A stretch of 21,162 nucleotides of DNA, from positions 1-21,162 of the forward strand of contig JAFQVC010000179.1 of assembly GCA_017408205.1 (NCBI GenBank), read 5' to 3'. This DNA is from Clostridia bacterium. Its GTDB lineage: Bacteria; Bacillota; Clostridia; Monoglobales; Firm-18. The position numbers and the translations under genes were made by a program. The notes under the pieces are model-generated. The model did not search any database. It was not told where the DNA came from and saw nothing but the letters and a program-made list of their open reading frames with translations. This document shows, in pieces, positions 8,227-14,743 of the stretch (position 1 is its first letter; the number at the start of each line of letters is the position of its first letter).

Positions 8227-8832
8227 ACAGTGGTAGCGTACAATGTAAACTTTGCAACTTAGGTCCGCCCGAATTTCTCCGCAAAAACACCTTTTCGTCG
8301 CCAAAAAGGAAGTTCCCTATTACGCTTTACGTCACCTTGTTACCATAGGTGCTGGCGGATTACCACTCAGATTGCACTGAAATCCATCGTACGCCTGTGT
8401 TTCAAACAGCCTAGGAGTTTTCCTCCACATTCCAAATAATTCTTAGCCTCTTTTGCAGATACGGTTTCAAACAGCTATAACCGAAAGGCGGTCGGCCAAC
8501 CGCCAATCGGTCTGTTCTGTTATCCACACGTCTCCACTCACGGCAGGCTACACTACCCACAGCGCTTTCGCACCGCAAAGTAGGTTTCATCCTGACTCGT
8601 ACTTCTCAGAAGATGTCAAGAAGTGTTATGTCGAAGCACAACATCAGGTCTCCACGGAATTAGGGGTCAACGCCCACATGCCATTGCGGATCGCCCCACG
8701 TCCTTTCTTCCAGCATATGCCCCCGACTGGGCGTCGAAAGCAAACACCACAAGCTTCATCGATGTGCCCTTTTACGGATTTTTAGGCCCGTCTTAGGAAT
8801 TACAGGATATGACTAGGATACTGCACCACTGT
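8227..8832 (-). ncRNA. ole: OLE RNA (ornate large extremophilic RNA)
   Basis: No protein gene fits here, yet the DNA is clearly structured. The 5' end ACAGTGGT (8825-8832) is exactly complementary to the 3' end ACCACTGT (8227-8234), closing a domain of 606 nt, close to the roughly 600-nt length of known OLE RNAs. Internal hairpins on the minus strand include 8480-8511 (ACCGA/TCGGT outside GGCGGT/ACCGCC), 8560-8575 (six pairs capped by GAAA), 8414-8426 (GGAG/CTCC) and 8719-8732. By hand count 8461-8760 is 161/300 G+C, against 17/60 just upstream in ispA. It lies after xseA-xseB-ispA and before oapA-dxs-tlyA, the described OLE context. Known OLE RNAs bind OapA and other proteins at the membrane. 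The ends are inferred from the terminal pairing. Confidence 0.94.
8399..8475 (-). repeat. 12-nt direct repeat inside the OLE RNA
   Basis: On the minus strand GCTGTTTGAAAC occurs at 8464-8475 and again at 8399-8410, an exact match with a 65-nt offset. The second copy is followed by ACAG and can fold on itself as CTGT/ACAG around a seven-base loop; the first copy lacks that continuation. Two identical single-strand or loop modules in one RNA could be paired protein sites or tertiary docking elements; the role is unknown to me. Confidence 0.75.
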
Positions 8833-8838
8833 AATATT

Positions 8839-8867
8839 ATTCTATCATATTAAATTATAATTATCAA
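8839..8867 (-). promoter_or_regulatory. Putative sigma-A promoter for OLE RNA
   Basis: The minus strand has TTGATA (8862-8867, 5/6 match) and TAGAAT (8839-8844, 5/6 match) separated by exactly 17 nt. The -35 box overlaps the TGA stop of ispA (8864-8866). The predicted start, near 8832, coincides with the first base of the helix that closes the RNA. This independent agreement supports both the promoter and the 5' end. Confidence 0.72.
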
Positions 8868-9721
8868 TAATTTCTGTTAATTAAATAATCAGTAAGTTCT
8901 GTCAAAAACCTGCTTTTTTCTCCGTAACAGAAAATAATATCTTTTGCTTTTTCACTAATCTCATTTAGTTTTTCAGTTGCTTTTTCAACACCGTAAAAAT
9001 CGACAAACGTTTGTTTGTTAAGGTCGCTTCCGATCGGTTTGCCCAGAGTTTTTTCGTCACCCAAAACATCCAGCAAATCATCTTTAATCTGAAAAGCAAG
9101 GCCAAGATTTTCAGCAAACTGCATAACATTGTCAATATCTTTTCCCTCTGCACCTGCAGAAATTGCACCGAGATATGCCCCTGCACAAATAAGCGCTCCC
9201 GTTTTTCTTTTGTGCAAATCAATAAGCATTTCCTTATTGGTTGCGCCTTTAATGTCAATTACCTGACCGCCTACCATACCGTCAAAACCCGCAAGTTTTG
9301 CAAGACAAAGCCCTGCCTCCGCCTTTTTATCGCAAGGTGAATTAAGTACCGTTTCAAAGGCGTATGTCAAAAGACCGTCTCCTGCAAGTACCGCTATTGC
9401 ATCACCGTAAACCTTGTGATTTGTGGGTTTACCTCGCCTTAAATCGTCGTTGTCCATACAGGGTAAATCGTCGTGAATTAAAGAATATGTGTGAATAAAC
9501 TCTAAAGCGCAGGCAAAATGCTTAACGTTTTCTATATCCCCGCCAAATAATTTGCACACTTCCATAGTAAGGACCGGTCTTATTCTTTTTCCACCGTTAC
9601 TAATTGAATAATTGGCACTTTCAAAAATTATTCCGTGATAACCGTCACCTTTTGGTGAAAGTTCATTAAGCCATTCTTCAACAATTTCAGTATCATTTTT
9701 CAATTGATTCAAAAAGTCCAT
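8864..9721 (-). CDS. ispA: Polyprenyl synthetase, farnesyl diphosphate synthase type
   Basis: A 285-residue trans-isoprenyl diphosphate synthase condensing IPP with allylic diphosphates, most likely to farnesyl diphosphate. Motifs are GGKRIRP at 43-49 for IPP binding, the first Asp-rich motif DDLPCMD at 84-90 followed by RRG, and the second DDLLD at 214-218 preceded by QIK. Length and the segment before the first motif fit bacterial FPP synthases; geranylgeranyl product cannot be excluded. Its ATG shares one base with the xseB stop (TAATG). It is the last protein gene before the OLE RNA. Confidence 0.95.
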   Translation of the reverse strand: MDFLNQLKNDTEIVEEWLNELSPKGDGYHGIIFESANYSISNGGKRIRPVLTMEVCKLFGGDIENVKHFACALEFIHTYSLIHDDLPCMDNDDLRRGKPTNHKVYGDAIAVLAGDGLLTYAFETVLNSPCDKKAEAGLCLAKLAGFDGMVGGQVIDIKGATNKEMLIDLHKRKTGALICAGAYLGAISAGAEGKDIDNVMQFAENLGLAFQIKDDLLDVLGDEKTLGKPIGSDLNKQTFVDFYGVEKATEKLNEISEKAKDIIFCYGEKSRFLTELTDYLINRNY

Positions 9722-9942
9722 TATTCATCTAATCCCTTAAATTCCTGCTTTAAAATTTCACCGTCTTTTTTAACAAGAATGTTTATTTTCTTTTCCGCTT
9801 CGTCAAGAAGTTTGTTGCAGGCAGAGGACAATGCTACACCCTTTTCAAAAAGTTCAAGCATTTCGTCTAAAGGCAAGTCGCCCTGTTCTAATTTCTTAAC
9901 TATTTCATCAAGTTCCTTTATTGATTTTTCAAAATCAGCCAT
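9721..9942 (-). CDS. xseB: Exodeoxyribonuclease VII small subunit
   Basis: A 73-residue, highly charged, mostly helical protein (MADFEKSIKELDEIVKKLEQGDLPLDEML in short blocks: FEKSIKELDEIV, LEQGDLPLDE, LFEKGVAL) typical of XseB, several copies of which coat the XseA subunit. The ATG at 9942 is chosen over an upstream ATG at 9984 because AAAGGAG lies eight bases before it and because the upstream extension overlaps xseA and is not family-like. The gap to xseA is 13 nt. Confidence 0.95.
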   Translation of the reverse strand: MADFEKSIKELDEIVKKLEQGDLPLDEMLELFEKGVALSSACNKLLDEAEKKINILVKKDGEILKQEFKGLDE

Positions 9943-9955
9943 AATTATCGCTCCT

Positions 9956-11122
9956 TTAATTAACCGTGCATTTTGCACTACCATCGCATAACCGCAAATC
10001 TATAACGTCTCCCGAACTTATATCGGACACCGACTTGATTATCCCTTTTTCTCCCGAGGCAACTGCATACCCTCTCGTTAACACGGACAAGGGGTTTAAA
10101 GAATTAAGTTTCGCAACGCTTACAGAAAAAACATTTGCCTTTTCACTGTAAATTGCGGTAACCGCATTTATAAGATGCTTTTCACAGTTGTCAAGCCGTA
10201 TTCTGTTTTGTGAAACATAATCTATAGGGCTCTTAACTGCAAATCGGGATAATACCGAGCGTTTATAATTAATGTTATTTTGTATCGCATTTAACATAGA
10301 ACTGTAACTTTTGCTTACCGATGCGGAAAGTTCCACAACCGAGGGAACCGCAAGTTCTGCCGCCGCAGAAGGTGTGGGAGCACGCAAATCCGCCACAAAA
10401 TCAGATATTGAAAAATCCGTTTCGTGACCTACTGCAGAAATAACGGGAATGTCCGACTGTACAATTGCCATCGCAACGGGCAATTCGTTAAATGCCCATA
10501 AGTCTTCAAGGGAACCGCCTCCTCTTCCCACTATTATAACATCTGCAAGAGAATTCTGATTAATATAGCCAATGGCGTTTGCAATCTGGTTTGCGGCATT
10601 TTCTCCCTGAACAAGCACGGGACAAATTAAAACCTCGCAAAGCGGATAACGCCTTGAAATGACATTTACAATATCACGGACCGCCGCTCCTGTAGGAGAA
10701 GTAACTACGCCCACCGTTTTGGGAAACTTTGGTATCGGTTTTTTTCGTGACTGGTCAAAATATCCTTCGCTTTGCAGTTTTTCCTTTAACTGTTCAAAAG
10801 CAATGTGCAAATCACCAATACCGTCGGGTTGCATACTGTCAATGTAAATTTGATAACGCCCGTCCCGTTCATAAACAGATATATGACCTGTGGCGATAAC
10901 CTTCATACCGTTTTCGGGCTGGAAACGAAGTTTGTCCGCACTACCGCGAAACATCACCGCCGCAATTGCAGAATTTTCGTCTTTTAAAGTCATATAACAA
11001 TGTCCGGAAGAATGGCGTTTGAAATTCGAAAGTTCACCTTTTACAGAAACGTTAATAAGCGTTAAATCATTTTCAATTAGTGATTTAATGTATTTATTAA
11101 GGGCACTGACTGTAACCGTCAA
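9956..11122 (-). CDS. xseA: Exodeoxyribonuclease VII large subunit
   Basis: A 388-residue nuclease subunit degrading single-stranded DNA. The N-terminal OB-fold (about 1-100, with ELSNFKRHSSGHCY) is followed by the catalytic domain with VGVVTSPTGAAVRDI, IIVGRGGGSLEDLWAFNE and SAVGHETDFSISDFVADLRAPTPSAAAE (short blocks AVGHETDF and RAPTPSAAAE), then a coiled coil and a C-terminal GYA element. It is slightly shorter than the E. coli protein, as usual in Clostridia. The start is a TTG at 11120-11122 preceded by GGGAGG seven bases upstream and placed 1 nt after the nusB stop. Confidence 0.95.
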   Translation of the reverse strand: MTVTVSALNKYIKSLIENDLTLINVSVKGELSNFKRHSSGHCYMTLKDENSAIAAVMFRGSADKLRFQPENGMKVIATGHISVYERDGRYQIYIDSMQPDGIGDLHIAFEQLKEKLQSEGYFDQSRKKPIPKFPKTVGVVTSPTGAAVRDIVNVISRRYPLCEVLICPVLVQGENAANQIANAIGYINQNSLADVIIVGRGGGSLEDLWAFNELPVAMAIVQSDIPVISAVGHETDFSISDFVADLRAPTPSAAAELAVPSVVELSASVSKSYSSMLNAIQNNINYKRSVLSRFAVKSPIDYVSQNRIRLDNCEKHLINAVTAIYSEKANVFSVSVAKLNSLNPLSVLTRGYAVASGEKGIIKSVSDISSGDVIDLRLCDGSAKCTVN

Positions 11123-11123
11123 T

Positions 11124-11525
11124 TTAATTCCTCCCTATTACAGAAGCAAGAATACCGTTAACAAAGCCCGCATTTTTTTCGTCTTCGTAAGTTTTAACAA
11201 GAGATACCGCTTCGTTTGCCGCAACGGTATTCGGTATATCCTCGCAATACTTTATTTCAAATATTCCAAGTCGCAAAGCCGCAAGAGAAATTTTTGAAAT
11301 TCTGTCAATTGCCCAGCCATTTGAATACTTTGAAATTTCATCGTCTATTTCTTTTGCATTCATTTCAACACCAAAAATCGCATTAACTATGTATTTATTT
11401 GCATTCTCATCAGTTAATTCATTTTGTGAGTTGTAGATATTTAAAATTTCTTCAACCGTTTCCTTTTGCATATCTGCCTGATACAAAAGTTTAAACGCCA
11501 AGTCTCTCGCTTGTTTTCGTGTCAT
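11124..11525 (-). CDS. nusB: Transcription antitermination factor NusB
   Basis: A 133-residue all-helical RNA-binding protein that, with NusE (S10), binds boxA in rRNA leaders. It begins MTRKQARDLAFKLLYQ, the standard NusB N-terminus, and contains WAIDRISKISLAALRLGIFE and a C-terminal NEAVSLVKTY...FVNGILASV block. I choose the ATG at 11525, with GGAAGGAG ten bases upstream; an earlier in-frame ATG at 11558 would add 11 non-conserved residues. The first 35 nt overlap the end of the yegS-like gene in another frame, so its binding site lies inside that gene. Confidence 0.94.
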   Translation of the reverse strand: MTRKQARDLAFKLLYQADMQKETVEEILNIYNSQNELTDENANKYIVNAIFGVEMNAKEIDDEISKYSNGWAIDRISKISLAALRLGIFEIKYCEDIPNTVAANEAVSLVKTYEDEKNAGFVNGILASVIGRN

Positions 11526-12447
11526 ACCCGCTGTGCTCCTTCCTTTTTGGAACTGCAAATTTTAACTTTTGTGGTTTTATTTCAAACTTTATCTTCTCTG
11601 TACTTAAAATTTCACCGTCAACACAAAATTTCATTTTACCGTTTAAAGGTGTAACAGTTATTTCATCGCACATTTTAACAGCAATAATTTTTTCAATATT
11701 CTTTATATTAATGTGTGTTCCTTTCATATACTTAGGAAGTAATGAAATAAAACGCAGACGGGAAATATTTTTAACTATATTTACATTTATCAAACCGTTT
11801 TTAATATGGGACAGGGGATTGCTTTTTATTCCTCCGCCGCAATAACATCCGTTTGCAACAGAGGTAAGCAATAATTTCCCGTTGTGAACACATTCACCGT
11901 CTGTTTCAATTTTTACCTCTGCGCCTTTTTTGGCAATCAGGTTAATAAATATTGAAACAAAATAGGCAAGAGTCCCCGGAATAAAAGTCAACTGCTCTTT
12001 TTTATCCGCCACATTACAGTCAAAACCAATGTTGAACATATTGACACCGTAACCACCGGTTTCTCTTCCGTTAAGATAAGAAGTGTAGTGGATTACATCA
12101 ACTTCTTGTGATTCACAGGACATCTGCAACGAAACATCAAAAAAATCACAGTCGGAAAAGTTTCTTACAAAGTCGTTGCCCGTACCAACGGGAACTACGC
12201 CCGACTCTGCACCGTCGCAACTTAAAACACCGTTTACAACTTCGTTTATTGTACCGTCTCCTCCGCAGGCAATAAACCTTGCGGGACCGTAATTTTCGCA
12301 ATACTCTTTAACAAACCGTGTGGCATCGCCTTTGCATTTTGTGAAATACACTTCGGCAGTTTCGGGGATTTTCCGTATTAAATTTTCAACTTCCTTCTTC
12401 TGCCCCGCATTCTTGTTAATAATAAAAACAGTTTTCATACTACTCAT
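11491..12447 (-). CDS. YegS/BmrU-family diacylglycerol-type lipid kinase
   Basis: A 318-residue lipid kinase of the DAGK-catalytic fold. The ATP-binding motif GGDGTINEV is at 62-70 and VPVGTGNDF at 85-93; the C-terminal half is the beta-rich substrate domain ending in a short, unconserved-looking tail (about 295-318) that overlaps nusB by 35 nt. Family members phosphorylate diacylglycerol or related lipids at the inner membrane face; the substrate here is unknown. The start may be the ATG at 12447 or 12438; both have weak binding sites and both are close to the stop of the PqqD-like gene, so coupled translation is likely. Confidence 0.9.
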   Translation of the reverse strand: MSSMKTVFIINKNAGQKKEVENLIRKIPETAEVYFTKCKGDATRFVKEYCENYGPARFIACGGDGTINEVVNGVLSCDGAESGVVPVGTGNDFVRNFSDCDFFDVSLQMSCESQEVDVIHYTSYLNGRETGGYGVNMFNIGFDCNVADKKEQLTFIPGTLAYFVSIFINLIAKKGAEVKIETDGECVHNGKLLLTSVANGCYCGGGIKSNPLSHIKNGLINVNIVKNISRLRFISLLPKYMKGTHINIKNIEKIIAVKMCDEITVTPLNGKMKFCVDGEILSTEKIKFEIKPQKLKFAVPKRKEHSGYDTKTSERLGV

Positions 12448-12775
12448 TCCAACTTATAAATCTGTAACTGTCAAGTATCTGAAAATACTTTGCAAGTCGG
12501 GGATACAAGGGCTGTGCCTTGTCCCCGAACTTTGTTTCAACAAGTTTTCCAAGTTCAATAATATTCTTGTCACCGTCAATTTGCGGCCACAAAAAACTTC
12601 CCATTTCGTCTAAATGAATGTAACTGATTTTCGGCTTCTTTAATAACTTCTGGGCAATTCTGTTAAAAACTCCCTTGTTTTCAATCTCCAGAGTTACTTT
12701 GTCATCTTTTACAGACCAGGAAATGTGTTCCGCCTTTTTAGGCACTTTTTCCAGATAGTTGTCATTACTTTTCAT
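12440..12775 (-). CDS. PqqD-like small protein
   Basis: A 111-residue soluble protein whose second half (about 51-109, YIHLDEMGSFLWPQIDG then LVETKFGD and a final ILDSYRFISW) matches the PqqD fold, a winged-helix domain that elsewhere presents peptides to radical SAM enzymes. There is no precursor peptide, radical SAM enzyme or protease next to it. Instead its start overlaps the OPT transporter by 11 nt, an arrangement I recall from other Clostridia, which suggests a job linked to the transporter. The function is unknown. Its ATG has a GGAG site about 11 bases upstream. Confidence 0.75.
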   Translation of the reverse strand: MKSNDNYLEKVPKKAEHISWSVKDDKVTLEIENKGVFNRIAQKLLKKPKISYIHLDEMGSFLWPQIDGDKNIIELGKLVETKFGDKAQPLYPRLAKYFQILDSYRFISWNE

Positions 12776-14675
12776 TTTTAGTTTTTCTCCATAATGAAAA
12801 CTTTAAAACAGTCAGTATTATTATTGCAAACAGTACAAGTCCGCCTATATTCATAAACACAGGTGACAGTCCGAAACGACCAGACAAATCAAGTACTTTG
12901 TCAAGACCAAACACCGCAAGTAATGCAAGTAAAATACCTATTAAGCCCTCACCTGCAATCATACCTGAACAGAATAAAATACCGTCATTTATCATTTTTT
13001 CTTTTTGTTCTTTTTCCTTTTTCATTTTGTCAAGTACAAGACGTACAAGACCGCCCACCATAATACAAGCATTTAACTGTACGGGCAGATACACACCGAT
13101 AGCAAATGGCAACACGGGAATCCCCAGAACTTCAACAACCACCGCAATAAATACACCGATAAATACAAGTCCCCAGGGAAGATTACCCTCCATAACACCT
13201 TCTATAATAAGTTTCATAAGTGTTGCCTGAGGTGCGGCAAGTTCGTTTGTTCCAAAGCCCCATGCATTGTCTAAAAGATACAAAGTTCCGCCAATTGCAA
13301 GAGCAGACGCTATAACACCTATAATTTCACCGATTTGCTGTTTTTTAGGTGTTGCACCTAATAAATAACCTGTTTTTAAATCTTGTGAAGTGTCACCTGC
13401 AATTGCAGAAACTATACAAATTACAGAGCCGATTGCAATGGCACTGCACATACCTGCAATACCTGTCGCGCCTGTAAGTTTTAAAATAAGAGTTGCAATT
13501 AAAAGTGTAGCAATTGCCATACCTGATACAGGGTTGTTACTGCTTCCTACCAAACCTACCATACGAGATGATACTGTTGCAAAAAAGAAGCCAAACACAA
13601 CTATAATAACCGCACCCAAAAATGTAACGGGAATTGCAGGGATAAGCCATACTAATACCGTAAGAACTGCAATAGATAAAAGAACAACTTTCATATTTAA
13701 ATCTTTTGAAGTACGGCTGTTGTCAGAAACCTTATTACCTGACATACTTTTCATTGCACCTGAAAAAGTTTTTACAATTAAGGGTAAAGACTTAATAAGA
13801 CTGATAATTCCTCCTGCTGCCAGAGCACCTGCACCGATGTATCTTATATAAGAACTCCATATAGCACTTGCACCGCCTGATGCATACATTTCACTAATCG
13901 GTGCTGTACCGGGATACATAATAATATCTCCGCCAAATAAAACAATAACAGGAATCATTACAAGCCAGCTCAATACACCGCCCGCAAACATATATGAAGA
14001 AATTTTAGCACCGCAGATATAACCAACACTTAATACTGCAGGGTAAATCTGTGTGCCGATTTCACCAGCAAAGCCCTTAACACTTGCAGATATTTCGCCT
14101 GAAACAAGTTTAAGCCCATCAATGATGAACTTGAATATTGCCGCAAAACCCATACCTGCAAAAACAGTTGACGCATTTGCACCGCCTTCTTCACCCGCAA
14201 GCAGAACTTCTGCGCAGGCAGTACCTTCGGGATAGGGCAAAATTCCGTGTTCTTTAACTATCAGTGCATTTCTTAAAGGCACCATAAAGAAAACACCAAG
14301 CAAACCGCCGATTAGGGCAATCAATGTAATTTCAAGCATTTCCGGTTTTGCAGTTTTTCCTTCTGCTGCCCACAGAAACAATGCAGGTAATGTAAAAATC
14401 GCACCTGCTGCCAATGATTCACCTGCAGAACCGATTGTCTGTACTATATTGCTTTCCAGAATTGAGTTTTTACGCATAAGAACACGTATTACACCCATAG
14501 CAATAACTGCCGCAGGAATTGAAGCAGATACAGTCATACCTACTCTTAAACCAAGGTAAGCATTTGCAGCACCAAATATGACTGCTAAAAGTACGCCCAT
14601 AACAATTGACGTAATGGTTAATTCCGGGGTAATCTTTTCTGCCGGAACATAAGGTTTAAAATCTTTGTTACTCAT
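12765..14675 (-). CDS. OPT-family oligopeptide transporter
   Basis: A 636-residue integral membrane protein with about 14-16 hydrophobic helices. Typical OPT elements are the N-terminal EKITPELTITSIVMG and NAYLGLRVGMTVSASIPAAV, the NIVQTIGSAGES motif, and LPYPEGTACAEVLLAGE. The family imports oligopeptides or metal-chelate compounds using the proton gradient; specificity is not readable here, but the dipeptidase just upstream favours peptides. The start is the ATG at 14675, with AAAGGAG six bases before it, rather than the in-frame ATG at 14696. A promoter precedes it and the PqqD-like gene overlaps its end. Confidence 0.93.
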   Translation of the reverse strand: MSNKDFKPYVPAEKITPELTITSIVMGVLLAVIFGAANAYLGLRVGMTVSASIPAAVIAMGVIRVLMRKNSILESNIVQTIGSAGESLAAGAIFTLPALFLWAAEGKTAKPEMLEITLIALIGGLLGVFFMVPLRNALIVKEHGILPYPEGTACAEVLLAGEEGGANASTVFAGMGFAAIFKFIIDGLKLVSGEISASVKGFAGEIGTQIYPAVLSVGYICGAKISSYMFAGGVLSWLVMIPVIVLFGGDIIMYPGTAPISEMYASGGASAIWSSYIRYIGAGALAAGGIISLIKSLPLIVKTFSGAMKSMSGNKVSDNSRTSKDLNMKVVLLSIAVLTVLVWLIPAIPVTFLGAVIIVVFGFFFATVSSRMVGLVGSSNNPVSGMAIATLLIATLILKLTGATGIAGMCSAIAIGSVICIVSAIAGDTSQDLKTGYLLGATPKKQQIGEIIGVIASALAIGGTLYLLDNAWGFGTNELAAPQATLMKLIIEGVMEGNLPWGLVFIGVFIAVVVEVLGIPVLPFAIGVYLPVQLNACIMVGGLVRLVLDKMKKEKEQKEKMINDGILFCSGMIAGEGLIGILLALLAVFGLDKVLDLSGRFGLSPVFMNIGGLVLFAIIILTVLKFSLWRKTKNEK

Positions 14676-14714
14676 AATGACTCCTTTGTTAATCAAATAT
14701 TGTATAATATAACC

Positions 14715-14743
14715 ATTATATCATAAAATACATCAAAATTCAA
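14715..14743 (-). promoter_or_regulatory. Putative sigma-A promoter of the OPT/PqqD/yegS/nusB unit
   Basis: On the minus strand TTGAAT (14738-14743, 4/6) and a perfect TATAAT (14715-14720) are 17 nt apart. The -35 box overlaps the TGA stop of the dipeptidase gene (14740-14742). Transcription would start near 14708, about 33 nt before the transporter start. No terminator separates it from the dipeptidase, so read-through is also possible. Confidence 0.7.

Noticed and set aside
8203..8304. N-terminal extension of OapA by 34 residues
   Set aside because: This part runs through the 3' end of the RNA gene; a good ribosome binding site precedes the GTG at 8200-8202.
8399..8440. RNase P RNA-like element (GGAGGAAAACTCC resembles the GAGGAAAGTCC core)
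   Set aside because: The base sequence does not match the core exactly, the second conserved RNase P segment is not found at the other end, and the gene context is that of OLE RNA.
8453..8785. Plus-strand open frame of 110 codons inside the intergenic stretch
   Set aside because: It has no recognisable domain or binding site, lies against the direction of all other genes, and falls wholly inside the structured RNA, whose higher G+C lowers stop codon frequency.
9943..9984. Longer XseB starting at 9984
   Set aside because: It would overlap xseA by 29 nt and has no binding site, whereas the ATG at 9942 has AAAGGAG and gives the standard MADFEKS start.
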